Shown here: one piece after another, positions 34,547-43,923 of the stretch
Layout: the number at the start of each line of letters is the position of its first letter
Numbering within the stretch: the stretch's first letter is position 1
NCBI RefSeq assembly: GCF_003315245.1
Contig: NZ_QNRT01000006.1
Coordinates: 62,001-126,000, forward strand
DNA length: 64,000 nucleotides
Direction of reading: 5' to 3'
Source: Arenicella xantha
GTDB lineage: Bacteria; Pseudomonadota; Gammaproteobacteria; Arenicellales; Arenicellaceae
Notes under the pieces: model-generated
What the model was told of the DNA's origin: nothing
The model's input: the letters and a program-made list of their open reading frames with translations, nothing else
Database searches by the model: none
Program-made: the position numbers and the translations under genes

Positions 34547-36673
34547 TTACACGTTACTTAATTGTTCCAACATTTCCCTAACGGTCTGAAATCTGTCGAC
34601 TGGGTCTTTTTCGGTTGCTTTACGAATGACCTGGTCCAGCGGCCCGGTGATAACACCGTCCACACCGTTAATTTCTGGCAACTCTTGGTGCACATGCATC
34701 TCCGCGAGTTTCATATAGTCCGCATGGCTGAACGGCGGTGAGCCCGTTAATAAGGTATACAAGATAATGCCAATCGAGTAAATGTCGGTGCGCTGATCCA
34801 GCTCTTCGTTGAGAAACTGTTCCGGAGCCATATAACGCGGAGTGCCCATTAATTTTGTGTTGTCTTTTGATGAGTTTAATTGCTCTTGATTTGCGACACT
34901 TCTGGCAAGACCAAAATCCATTATTTTTAGGATACCCTGCTGGTTAACCATCATATTTCCGGGCTTGAGATCAAGATGAATCACGCCTTCTTCATGGGCC
35001 GCATTCATGGCTGAGCAAATTTGCCGACCCATTAAAAGCGCAATATATAGATCCTGAGCGCCTCTTCTTTTTAACAGCACATCAAGGTCATAACCCGCTA
35101 CGTACTCCATACTGATATAGGTATAGGCGTCCCAATTGCCCATATCAAACGTTCTTAGAATATTGCGATGCGTGATACGTCGCGCCAGACGAATCTCTTC
35201 TTTGATGCTGATAGCATTACTCTCAGCAAACAGATCTCGAGGTAATAATTTGAGAGCGGTCTTCTCATCCAACTCGCGATCTTCAACCAAAAACACCAAG
35301 CCCATAGCCCCTTGCCCAATGAGCTCTAGTACGTCGTAACGGTCGCCAATTCTCGTTCCAGTCGTAATCATTGACCGAGCTGCCTTAGCCGCCACATTGC
35401 CTTCGTCTAAGACAAGAGCACCAGAGCTGTGAGGTAGGTGTTGTTCGGGCGCGCCTCCCCCCACGATTAAGTCAGCCTCTAAGGCACTGTTCGACAGTGC
35501 CTTATCAACGTTTAATTCATTAGAAATTTGAGCCAAGTAGTTTTCCAACTCAGCCTTCTCCTTTAGGGTATTGCCCATCTCTACGACTGCCCGGTAGAGC
35601 ATCCCAATCTCGTCATTGGATTTTGGCGCGGCACTCTTGTCTGGGAAGTTACCATCACGAATACCACCGGTGACCGATACCAGCTCGATGATGGGTCGAC
35701 TAATTCGTATTGATACAAACCCAGCCAGCATAAACGCGACAACCAGACAGATCCCACCAATAACCAGCACTGTATTCTGGATGCTGGTAAACGGTGCTAA
35801 TAGATCTGCACTGGAACGTAAGATCATCACAAAACCCAATGGGTCGCTGCCGTCATTGCCAACGCGACTAGCAACCGCGAAATACTCTTGATTATTTAGC
35901 GTTGTATGAAAATTTTGCACCGCTGATTCACCATCAAACATCGGCTGCCAGCTTGAAGTAGACTGTTCAAAGTATTCACTTAGCGAGCGTTTAAGCTCGT
36001 GGTCGGTAACGTAGATGTTATTAACCCCATTAACCTGTCGACTCTGGTCGCGAGTAAAGCTAAAAAAAGCAATATCGCTGAATGTCAAAGACACAATCTC
36101 ATTCGCCATATCGCTACTAAATTCATAGGCTAGTGCTACCGTTCCCCGAACCACGTCAGTCGCGACATTATCAAATATCGGCTCAGTGACAATCTGCATT
36201 AAGCGACCTTGGCTCAGAAAATACCCCTGCCCCGACTTACCGGCGAGCGCATCATCGAAAAAATGTGTTTTGCCTGCCATGTTTTGGCCAATCGCTTGTG
36301 GTCGGTCTGAACGCGCTAAGATATTGCCGGAGCCGTCGGTGAAAAATAGAATGTCAAAGTCGAGTTGATTCTTAAACTCCTGGCTCTGATCCTGGAGTGT
36401 TAATACTTCGCTTTCATAGACCAATGGCAATATGCGGCTGTCTCTCGCTACGCTTCTGGCGACCTCTCTGATGGAATTGAAACGGCTTTCGATTTTGGTG
36501 TCTAAAACGGTACTGGACTGCCGCAATGATTGGCCTATGGTTTGGGCGGAGACCAGTTTCGCCTGTACGCCAATTTGCCAGAAGGTGGTAAGAATAAGCG
36601 CGCCGAACCCGACCAAAATAAGAAAGAACAGTTTTTCGCGAATACCGAATCGAATATTAGGTTTTGACATCAA
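34547..36673 (-). CDS. Transmembrane receptor Ser/Thr kinase (sensor-HAMP-kinase)
   Basis: A 708-residue inner-membrane kinase. A first helix (about 13-33) is followed by a periplasmic sensor region of about 270 residues that looks like a double-Cache fold, then a second helix (about 300-325), a HAMP domain (about 326-380) and a short coiled region. The C-terminal kinase (about 440-705) has a glycine loop G-Q-G-A-M-G-L-V-F, a lysine in A-L-K-L-L, H-L-D-L-K-P-G-N with catalytic D568, and D-F-G-L-A-R. Cache-HAMP input is common in chemoreceptors and histidine kinases but uncommon for a Hanks-type kinase. Its start overlaps the lipoprotein stop (ATGA). Confidence 0.88.
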   Translation of the reverse strand: MMSKPNIRFGIREKLFFLILVGFGALILTTFWQIGVQAKLVSAQTIGQSLRQSSTVLDTKIESRFNSIREVARSVARDSRILPLVYESEVLTLQDQSQEFKNQLDFDILFFTDGSGNILARSDRPQAIGQNMAGKTHFFDDALAGKSGQGYFLSQGRLMQIVTEPIFDNVATDVVRGTVALAYEFSSDMANEIVSLTFSDIAFFSFTRDQSRQVNGVNNIYVTDHELKRSLSEYFEQSTSSWQPMFDGESAVQNFHTTLNNQEYFAVASRVGNDGSDPLGFVMILRSSADLLAPFTSIQNTVLVIGGICLVVAFMLAGFVSIRISRPIIELVSVTGGIRDGNFPDKSAAPKSNDEIGMLYRAVVEMGNTLKEKAELENYLAQISNELNVDKALSNSALEADLIVGGGAPEQHLPHSSGALVLDEGNVAAKAARSMITTGTRIGDRYDVLELIGQGAMGLVFLVEDRELDEKTALKLLPRDLFAESNAISIKEEIRLARRITHRNILRTFDMGNWDAYTYISMEYVAGYDLDVLLKRRGAQDLYIALLMGRQICSAMNAAHEEGVIHLDLKPGNMMVNQQGILKIMDFGLARSVANQEQLNSSKDNTKLMGTPRYMAPEQFLNEELDQRTDIYSIGIILYTLLTGSPPFSHADYMKLAEMHVHQELPEINGVDGVITGPLDQVIRKATEKDPVDRFQTVREMLEQLSNV

Positions 36674-37776
36674 TAGAACTCGTCTTCAAACAGTGCAGAA
36701 TTTTTAGAATAGTCTCCACCAAACTTATTTTTGTGCGACTCGGTCTTAAACGCCACGGTATCAATGCGGTCGATCAATTTAACCGTCTCGTTGGCTTTTA
36801 CCTCAACTGTTTGCTTTGCCTCACCGCGAATATTCCAAATGGTGACTTCATAGGTACCAGGGCGTACATCGTCGATTTTATAGCCGCCTTGGTCATCCGC
36901 TTTTACACTCAGTCCTTGTTTGCCGACAGCGACAAACATCGCCATGTCTGCGTGGATATTGCAATAGACTTTTACTATTCCGGGCTCCCTTAAGGTAACC
37001 GCCCGCTTTAAACCCGAGCCATAAGTACCGAGGTCAAACGCATTACTGCCTGATGACGAAAAAACGTTATGTTGGATATTGTCTTTATTCGCAAACACCA
37101 CTTGATCGCCAGCGCTAATGGTTGAGTAGCGTGGTTTATATTCCTTGTCTTGCATGTCAATGACATGCACTTTTGACGGGCGATTTTGCACGTTGCTCAT
37201 GACTGTTTTTGGCGTCAATGTTATCAATGTGCCAGTCGCAGGCAGCGGTTGCCCGTTCTCACCAAGCAGAATAACTTTGCCAGCGATTGCGCCCTGCTCG
37301 ATACCTACCTCTTTATTTTCTGTTTCCGTGGAGATTTTAGGTACCACATTGTTTGGCGATTTGGGTTCGTGTGGTTTAGCGGGTTTCTCTTTCTTGACTA
37401 ACGTTTCTGCGTCACTTTCTTCAGGTGATAAAACCGTGCTCGATTCAGTAGCTTGAATCGCGGGTTTGGTCTCTAGACTTGAAACAAGGCCCGATTTCGT
37501 CTTGCCGGTTGATACTGGCGATTCGCCTATCGGATCAACCAGTGAATCGTTATCAGAAGTTGCGAGAACTGCCTGATCATCCATCGGGAGCTGCTCATTT
37601 GCAGCCACAAGCGGGCCAACTTTCGCCGAACTATCTGAGAACAGGATTCGATCTTGCCCTAGCATATTGCTTGTTGCACATGAGGTCAGCAGTGACAATA
37701 GTGGTAGCACCATGAACATACGCATAACAAAATTAGATTGCCCACGCACTCGGTTTAAATAATTGTTAAACAGCAT
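36670..37776 (-). CDS. Lipoprotein with a type 1 copper (cupredoxin) domain
   Basis: A 368-residue envelope lipoprotein. The lipobox L-L-T-S-C puts the acylated cysteine at 33 from the ATG at 37776; a TTG at 37800 is possible upstream. A long low-complexity linker (about 40-170) is followed by a cupredoxin-like domain with ligands H236, C272, H275 and M278 or M280 (Q-H-N-V, then Y-C-N-I-H-A-D-M-A-M), and a carboxypeptidase-regulatory-like beta domain at the end (G-G-Y-K-I-D-D-V-R-P-G-T-Y). The kinase gene overlaps its stop, so the lipoprotein may present a copper or redox cue to the kinase's periplasmic domain. Function otherwise unknown. Confidence 0.78.
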   Translation of the reverse strand: MLFNNYLNRVRGQSNFVMRMFMVLPLLSLLTSCATSNMLGQDRILFSDSSAKVGPLVAANEQLPMDDQAVLATSDNDSLVDPIGESPVSTGKTKSGLVSSLETKPAIQATESSTVLSPEESDAETLVKKEKPAKPHEPKSPNNVVPKISTETENKEVGIEQGAIAGKVILLGENGQPLPATGTLITLTPKTVMSNVQNRPSKVHVIDMQDKEYKPRYSTISAGDQVVFANKDNIQHNVFSSSGSNAFDLGTYGSGLKRAVTLREPGIVKVYCNIHADMAMFVAVGKQGLSVKADDQGGYKIDDVRPGTYEVTIWNIRGEAKQTVEVKANETVKLIDRIDTVAFKTESHKNKFGGDYSKNSALFEDEFY

Positions 37777-38572
37777 TTTGACTGTTACTCCGTATTTCAA
37801 AGCGACATTGATTCAGGATTTAGTGTCCGACAATTACTTAGTGCCTACTTAGGCCGACTTGGTTCAATCAAAATGAAATAAAATTGAGTTCTTACTGTAT
37901 TCCATGCTTATTTAGGTAAACGCACGAAGCAAATACAAAAGAAAGAGCGAAAAGAAAGGATGCGTGGCCACTGGTTTGGCGCAGCCTTACCTTGAGTGGA
38001 CAAGCCTATTTAGATATGAAAGCAGTTCATTGAAGCTTAATTTATCAAATAAAAACTGTTGTCGTTGATATCAATACTCTCTCAGAGGGTTTATACAATA
38101 AATCAATGACTACTCGAGGATAGCTGTGAGTATTCGCGATCGTAAGCAAGAACCGAAAGACCCCGCTATTGCTTGTGCGAAGTTTCGTGCTGAAAGGATA
38201 TCCTTATTTCAAGTCAGGCGTTCTAATGTTGGGTGTCCCTTCCAATTTCGTCCAAGGTATATCTCAATTGCTGTGTAAGCATCCTGATCTAATTGATCCA
38301 TAGTAGAATTCTCCGTTTTTGGGGACAGCGACTAGCGTAGTCGAAGGTTGCTTCTCCGCTTGAAGCTAGATCCACACTAAGCAATATGTTTATTGCCGCA
38401 AAAATAAGTGCGTTTTGCCGCGTCTCAATGAATAATTGAGTGGTGTTTTTCTATCAAACTAAATGAATGAACGCGTAACAATGGAAGTAGCTTGTGTAGG
38501 TATGGTCTGGGCCACACGTGATGGCCCAAGCCATTTAAGTTTCAAACATTGCTCGCGTTCACAAGTGCGTTT
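37777..38572. other. Long intergenic region with one candidate small ORF
   Basis: Nearly 800 bases with low coding signal. It contains the promoter region of the lipoprotein-kinase transcript at its left end and a candidate 30-codon ORF at 38209-38301 (minus). No repeat, RNA gene or transposase remnant was recognised. Confidence 0.35.
38209..38301 (-). CDS. Candidate 30-residue small ORF
   Basis: An ATG at 38301 follows ACGGAGAATTCTACT, a good ribosome site, and opens M-D-Q-L-D-Q-D-A-Y-T-A-I-E-I-Y-L before a TGA at 38209. The composition (acidic start, aromatic/hydrophobic middle) is protein-like but no family is recognised. In-frame coding-like text continues past the stop (N-K-D-I-L-S-A-R-N-F-A-Q-A-I), so it may be the intact start of a broken gene. 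Confidence 0.35.
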   Translation of the reverse strand: MDQLDQDAYTAIEIYLGRNWKGHPTLERLT

Positions 38573-39055
38573 CTATTTTCCCCAGGTGCCGGTGCCCGTG
38601 GCAACGCCGGCCGCGACGACCAATGCTGCGCCGTGCATAACAACTTTGGGACCAAACACCTGTTGGTCGATCATCAAAGAAATTTGACCAGGATTTGATG
38701 GCGTATTCACAGCAAGGTTGAAGTTCATCCTTTGACCGACAAGTTGGGCGCGTGAGAACCCAGAAATTCCGGCACAGAAGCTGATTCCGCCAGCACCTAC
38801 GATAAGGCCTCCGCCTTCACCTTCAAATTTAATATCTTCACCGTCGATGGTCATTGTCACTATAATCTTGACGTAGCCTACGCCAATGACGGAAAGAACC
38901 ACGTTCGCCGTGATGGGCGAATCTTTTATCGCCTCGATAGACAATTTCTGGTCGCCACCAACGACCTGCAGCATATTCTCTCTTTGTCCTTCAACATACG
39001 TTTTTGCTAATGACTGATAGTGTGAGATGAGTTCAGGGTTGTTTTCTATAGACAT
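38573..39055 (-). CDS. Hypothetical glycine-rich beta protein
   Basis: A 160-residue protein not recognised. No signal peptide is present. Residues 1-45 are polar and probably helical. The rest alternates hydrophobic beta strands with glycine turns (V-V-L-S-V-I-G-V-G-Y-V-K-I-I-V-T, G-G-G-L-I-V-G-A-G-G) and ends G-T-G-T-W-G-K. An AAGGAG ribosome site eight bases before the ATG supports translation. It could be a small barrel or pore-like protein, but this is speculation. Confidence 0.65.
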   Translation of the reverse strand: MSIENNPELISHYQSLAKTYVEGQRENMLQVVGGDQKLSIEAIKDSPITANVVLSVIGVGYVKIIVTMTIDGEDIKFEGEGGGLIVGAGGISFCAGISGFSRAQLVGQRMNFNLAVNTPSNPGQISLMIDQQVFGPKVVMHGAALVVAAGVATGTGTWGK

Positions 39056-39491
39056 GCTTAATACTCCTTGTTAGAGATGGTTTAGTAATTAAGAAGCCGC
39101 CTATGTTGACCAATCAGCCGTGTAACCTGTGTGCCAAGCGTAAAAGAACTCTCCGGAAAAGGTTTTGAGTGGATCCAGTACGTAGGAAGAATCAGTATTC
39201 CGACAATTCGTTCTTTGCTTTGATCTCAAGGCGCTTCCAAGACAAAAGAGTATGAGTCGTCCAACATTTTATTCATATTGGACGAAAGTCCAATTAAATG
39301 GTGCATTTTCAGGAGTTTGGTTTTTTTGTCGGCAAGGCCGACAAAAATATTTTATGTTTGAATCGGTTACAAAGAACAGTCAGCCGCCAAGTGCGCTTCT
39401 GAACTTACTGAATAAAACGCAGCTTCGCACACCGGCTCGAGCACAGCCGCTACCGATGTGGGAACAACCGAAAAGTATAGATTGCTAGCGT
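39056..39491. other. Intergenic region, no gene seen
   Basis: A possible plus-strand frame at 39252-39488 shows no ribosome site and no protein-like pattern. TTGTCGGCAAGGCCGACAAA near 39328 is a tight imperfect palindrome. Nothing else recognised. Confidence 0.35.
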
Positions 39492-39893
39492 CTAAAAGGA
39501 GTAGCTTCCACCACCCGAATTTACCTCGTTCAAGGTGTTAATGGTGCTGTAGCGTCCGTTTTTAGTCGCGTTACTTCTTGAGTAGAGTCCTCAGGCGGCG
39601 TTGGCGTAAATTCCGTAGTTATTGGTACCTGAAGCAGGTACATCGATATCCACATTGTCTAAGACGATGAGACCATTGGCATAGATACCCATGCTACTGT
39701 ATTGCCCAAAACCATCTTGGATATGCGACTGCTTCCACCGCCAGACGTGGTGACGACAGCAGCAGGCAGGGTAGTGGCCCCGTAACCCGCTTCGAGAATG
39801 TTTACATCGACGCCAAAACCTGCGAGGTGGACGTTCGGTTTTACCTGTAGTGGCTGTCCTATTGTGTATTCCACAGCCGGTCATTGGGCGCAA
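39492..39893 (-). pseudogene. Broken beta-helix/pectate-lyase-like surface protein
   Basis: Three minus-strand pieces in different frames read as one ancestral protein. The first (39659-39874) has I-G-Q-P-L-Q-V-K-P-N-V-H-L-A-G-F-G, typical of the start of a right-handed beta-helix. The next (to 39591) gives M-G-I-Y-A-N-G-L-I-V-L-D-N-V-D-I. After a TGA the frame continues N-A-T-K-N-G-R-Y-S-T-I-N-T-L-N-E-V to a TAG at 39492. At least one frameshift and one stop interrupt it, and the N-terminus is missing. Confidence 0.55.
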
Positions 39894-39920
39894 ACTTGCG
39901 CTTAGCGGTCATTTCATTTT

Positions 39921-40562
39921 TCAGCTCTGATGCCTTTGTTCACGGGTTAGAAATACATCTGCAGGAAGCCCGGCGCCGAGAACCATAAAATCTTTAAGAT
40001 CATCATCCAGTATGAAAGTGTCGATATCTTGTCTTTTCATAAAGGCCATTAGGTATTTTTTTCCAGGCGTCATTGAAAAATCATAGTTGAAATGAAGAGC
40101 TAGCCCTTGGGCACTTAATAGATAGCGAATGTCATCGAGTTCTTTTTGAACGCTTAACAATTTCGATTCTGACCGCGCACCTGACTTCAATATTTGTATT
40201 TCCTTTTCTATGGATAGCATCCTCTTCAGAGACTGTTTTTGTGACTGCCGACTGATTTCTAAATCAATAAGATGTATTGGAACTTTTATTTTCAGCACGG
40301 CGGGTACTTCTTCTCCGAAGGTTTGTAAGACCTTATTAACTTTAAAACTCCTCGTAACATATGCACCGCCAGGCATGTTGGCATCATTGATAATTGCCTC
40401 ATTATCAAACGCCTCGAATTCGCCAATGAAAACCCAAATATTGTTCGACAAGATTTTGTCTTGCTCCTCAATATCACTACTGACTGAATCACTAGCATTG
40501 CAAGTAACGCTTGCTATCAAACAGGCAATGAAAACCCACTTTCTACGTATTATTCTTCGCAT
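39921..40562 (-). CDS. Hypothetical exported protein with a coiled-coil segment
   Basis: A 213-residue protein with a signal peptide (M-R-R-I-I-R-R-K then a hydrophobic core, cut near N-A-S at residue 24). The first part of the mature region looks like a beta domain (W-V-F-I-G-E-F-E-A-F, L-K-I-K-V-P-I). Residues about 105-150 form a charged helical or coiled-coil hairpin, and a short beta end follows. The length and domain order are not those of a family I know. Probably periplasmic. Confidence 0.6.
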   Translation of the reverse strand: MRRIIRRKWVFIACLIASVTCNASDSVSSDIEEQDKILSNNIWVFIGEFEAFDNEAIINDANMPGGAYVTRSFKVNKVLQTFGEEVPAVLKIKVPIHLIDLEISRQSQKQSLKRMLSIEKEIQILKSGARSESKLLSVQKELDDIRYLLSAQGLALHFNYDFSMTPGKKYLMAFMKRQDIDTFILDDDLKDFMVLGAGLPADVFLTREQRHQS

Positions 40563-41073
40563 AATTGATACTCTTTTGACTCATGCAACTTAAGCGGGGG
40601 CCGCTGTCCGATCAGCTTACCTTTATTCCAAGGCTGGTGTTTGGCAACAATGTTATCTTCGGCGTTATACATATCTGATACCTCATAGTCAAAATGAGAT
40701 ATCATTATAAATCAATGACTTAAATAGTCACTAGGTTGCCCTAAGCCGACATATGATATCGCGGATTGCCCTGAGGTTATCTAGTTAGAGAGCTCTGAGC
40801 AGGCTAACCTAACATGCCTGTGGACTTCCCAGACCTTAATAGACATTTCCGTCTAGCGCACACCTACCGAATAAAAATAAAACTGTGTTTGCGTTTTCTG
40901 GCATCACGGAACCAACTCCAACAACACTTTGATTGCAGTTCCTCAGCGAAACTAGCGTTATCAGCAAGTCGCCCTTTCTAAAATAAAAATGCGCATTATT
41001 AACCTCGGTTAATTACGTGACTACTTAGCCTCATTACCATGCCGGCACCAAGTAATTTACCAAATAGCACCAA
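40563..41073. other. Intergenic region between divergent genes
   Basis: About 510 AT-rich bases separating the exported coiled-coil protein gene from a membrane-protein gene. No open frame, tRNA or strong hairpin was seen; it presumably contains both promoters. Confidence 0.35.
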
Positions 41074-41655
41074 ATGAACTCTCGCAATTTTATAAATCTA
41101 GTTGGCATAGCCTTGTTACTCACATTGGCTGCGATCATGTCAGTAATATGGCACGGGGAGCATAGTCCATACGTTGTACAGGCCGCTATATCTGGGTTTA
41201 TGGATATACCCGCTGCGGCATCCGGTATGGCTTCACCGCCGGAGCAATACTTTTACTTTGGACGCTTCACCTTATTATTTTATGTGGCAATTTTCCTGAA
41301 TATTATCAAGATCAAACAAGCGATAAGGCCACGGATAGTACTTATTTCCGTGCTGTTCTTAAGCATCGCGCTAATAGGCGATATTGCCACTTATTGGTTG
41401 AGTGATATTTACGGCGCCTACTTGCGAAGGATTGGTTTTTGGTATGCCGAATTTCCCGCATTGATAATATTGTTAGCTTATTGGTTTAGCCTAGCAAGTT
41501 ACCAAAGCATAAAGTCACGAAAACCACAGCCGATGATTTGGCTGTTGCCCTTAACGATTTTAGCGATTGGATGTATTCAATACTTACCGCATAGCTTCCT
41601 ACTAGTGATTCTCATCGTTGTTAGCTTCAAGCCTTTTACGCAATCCTCAAATTGA
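41074..41655 (+). CDS. Hypothetical multi-spanning membrane protein
   Basis: A 193-residue protein with about five hydrophobic segments (near residues 8-26, 62-78, 85-105, 125-142 and 153-185). The loop after the first helix has a charged W-H-G-E-H-S motif and could lie in the periplasm. No family is recognised. It lies 71 bases upstream of the VTT-domain gene in the same direction and may be co-transcribed. Confidence 0.6.
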   Translation: MNSRNFINLVGIALLLTLAAIMSVIWHGEHSPYVVQAAISGFMDIPAAASGMASPPEQYFYFGRFTLLFYVAIFLNIIKIKQAIRPRIVLISVLFLSIALIGDIATYWLSDIYGAYLRRIGFWYAEFPALIILLAYWFSLASYQSIKSRKPQPMIWLLPLTILAIGCIQYLPHSFLLVILIVVSFKPFTQSSN

Positions 41656-41726
41656 TGTGAAAACTCGCTGAAAGCTAGCCACATCCCCATAACAATCACT
41701 ACGATTTACTCACAAGGACTTATATT

Positions 41727-42383
41727 TTGAAAGCCCTATTAAAATTGACGTTAGTATTGGTCACGATCTTTGCATCGACCTTTTTATTGGCAAAATCAAC
41801 CGGCATTATTAGTGTTGAGAAAATCGAGCTTTGGTTAACCACGGCAAAAAATGTCGACGCGCTCTGGCTAGCTTCAGTGATTATTCTACTGCTATTTTGT
41901 GACCTATTCATTGCTGTTCCAACGCTAACCATAATTATCTTAAGTGGCTATTTTCTTGGACATACGGTTGGAGCGCTCACATCAATAACCGGCGTGATGC
42001 TAGCGGGTATTACAGGCTACACCCTAAGTTATTTCTTTGGTGAAAGATTAGAAAAGTTAGTTGTCAAAGATCATCAACAAAGAGTTGAGCTACGAGAGCA
42101 GTTCAAACGTTATGGTTTGCTGATGATCATATTTTCAAGAGCTATGCCGATCTTACCCGAAGTAACCGCATGCTTGTCAGGGCTAACTAAAATGCCATTT
42201 ATGAAGTTCCTATTCGCCTGGTCGGTAAGTTCAATTCCCTACGTAATCATCGCAACCTACTCAGGTTCAATTAGCACTCTAGAAAACCCAAAACCCGCTA
42301 TCACTACGGCGATCGCACTCACTGTATTTATGTGGGCGGCTTGGTTTATGATCAAACGATTAGCTAAGCGAAAGCCAGCTTAA
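41727..42383 (+). CDS. TVP38/TMEM64 (DedA-superfamily, VTT domain) membrane protein
   Basis: A 218-residue inner-membrane protein. The central VTT domain shows G-Y-F-L-G near residue 72, then F-G-E-R-L-E and F-S-R-A-M-P-I-L-P-E near 136-145, the conserved arginine/proline re-entrant motif. Relatives are proposed lipid scramblases or transporters of polyprenyl phosphate. The start is TTG at 41727 with AAGGA eight bases before it; no ATG fits. A specific substrate cannot be assigned. Confidence 0.83.
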   Translation: MKALLKLTLVLVTIFASTFLLAKSTGIISVEKIELWLTTAKNVDALWLASVIILLLFCDLFIAVPTLTIIILSGYFLGHTVGALTSITGVMLAGITGYTLSYFFGERLEKLVVKDHQQRVELREQFKRYGLLMIIFSRAMPILPEVTACLSGLTKMPFMKFLFAWSVSSIPYVIIATYSGSISTLENPKPAITTAIALTVFMWAAWFMIKRLAKRKPA

Positions 42384-42423
42384 GCTAATCGTGATTGTGT
42401 AGCTTATACGCAAGTTCCCTCCA

Positions 42424-43923
42424 CTAGAGGCAAAAGGAAATAACATTTGAGCTTTTACTTTTTAACACAATACACAAGTCTTCGACTTCGAGAGTTTCAA
42501 TGGCTAAGTCATAGTGATTTCGCGCATTACTATAGCCAGCGATACGTAGAAAATAGTCCCCGTCAGCTGGTGCGGTAAATGTAATGAACTCGTTGTCAGT
42601 AGTGCTATCTGAACTGGCTATTTGCACCTGTGAAGCATCAAGCAAATAGGCATCAAGATCGCCAGCATCGTGATTAAACAACACCTCGATGTTAACCTGC
42701 TGCTGACTCCTCAATGGTAGCCGAAAATAATCTACGTCTTGGCTATGAACCTCGTGGTCACCAATATTAAGTTCAGTGAAAGATTCATTCGCTGTGAGTT
42801 CATACGCCGAAAGCAAATCATTATTTGGTTCAAGTACGTCGGCTTTCAAATATTCAAAAGCACCGACATCGGGAGCGTCGAGACGCCGTGAAACGCCTCG
42901 CTGGTCAATAGCATCGATAAAGTTTAATGTACCAGCATCTATTGCTGGGCTCGAAATAGAGAGAGGCACAGTCTCGGTAGGACCGCCAAAAAACCCTAGA
43001 CCAACTAACAAAGGGTCAGATCCAATTTGATTACTATTAGTATTATCAACCAAATCACAGGCACCAAACCCCGTCGATTTAATCACGTTATTGCCTTGGT
43101 CTATTACTTGATCTGAACCGTCAACGACACAGTCATTGGACGCGTTATCAGCGAAGACATTATTGCTTAACGCCACCTTTACATAACCAGGACTAGAACC
43201 GTCTGCGCTGATGCCACCACCAAAACTGGCTGAATTATTATAAAAAGTAGAGCGAGCAATATAGGAAGTCGTGCCTGAATTTCCGCGGATAAATATACCT
43301 CCGCCACGAGTCGCCGAGGAGCCTGCACTATTGTCAACGAAGGTGCTAAATTCTACCGACAAAAAACCATCAGTTGACTTAATCGCGCCACCACCTTGCC
43401 CACCGACGGATGAGTTAGACTTAAACGTAGAGGTGAAAATTCGCAAATCTCCACCGTCATTCCGAATCGCACCGCCATCACCTGCTGTCGCCGAATTGCT
43501 TTCAAACTGGGAGCTGACAACCCCCAGCGTTGCGCCCGCACTTAGCAAAATGGCACCACCTGACGTAGCTCTACCATTTTTAAGAAAGAGGTTCTCAATG
43601 CGAACATTCGAGTTTCCGCTAATAGTCAATATTCTATGGCTAGACGCTCCATCTAACACTTTGGATGTATTCAAAATATCGAAACCCGACACTACAAGAC
43701 GTGGGCTGCTGGACCCATTGTTGATAGCTGTCAACGCACTCGCTAAAGTGATGTTGTCAATCAAATTGATGGTATGAATGCCTGACACTTCATCGTTAAA
43801 ATCGACAATTGCAGCATTGAGTTCAGCCTGGCTACTCACATCCACCGTGAATGCAAATGCCCATTGAGAAGCGCATGCGCAAGCTAACAACGATACCAAC
43901 CTAAACGTCTTCATACTTATCAT
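42424..43923 (-). CDS. Beta-helix (choice-of-anchor Q) protein with PPC domain
   Basis: A 499-residue secreted protein. A signal peptide ends near residue 25. Residues 40-345 form a parallel beta-helix with G-G-A-I and G-G-G-I turns and close with V-G-A-F-E-Y. Residues about 355-470 form a pre-peptidase C-terminal domain (E-P-N-N-D ... V-D-Y-F-R-L ... G-D-L-D-A-Y-L). The last residues, C-I-V-L-K-S-K-S-S-N-V-I-S-F-C-L, resemble the end of the truncated beta-helix at 30051. Surface localisation is likely; the ligand is unknown. It is convergent with the VTT-domain gene. Confidence 0.78.
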   Translation of the reverse strand: MISMKTFRLVSLLACACASQWAFAFTVDVSSQAELNAAIVDFNDEVSGIHTINLIDNITLASALTAINNGSSSPRLVVSGFDILNTSKVLDGASSHRILTISGNSNVRIENLFLKNGRATSGGAILLSAGATLGVVSSQFESNSATAGDGGAIRNDGGDLRIFTSTFKSNSSVGGQGGGAIKSTDGFLSVEFSTFVDNSAGSSATRGGGIFIRGNSGTTSYIARSTFYNNSASFGGGISADGSSPGYVKVALSNNVFADNASNDCVVDGSDQVIDQGNNVIKSTGFGACDLVDNTNSNQIGSDPLLVGLGFFGGPTETVPLSISSPAIDAGTLNFIDAIDQRGVSRRLDAPDVGAFEYLKADVLEPNNDLLSAYELTANESFTELNIGDHEVHSQDVDYFRLPLRSQQQVNIEVLFNHDAGDLDAYLLDASQVQIASSDSTTDNEFITFTAPADGDYFLRIAGYSNARNHYDLAIETLEVEDLCIVLKSKSSNVISFCL

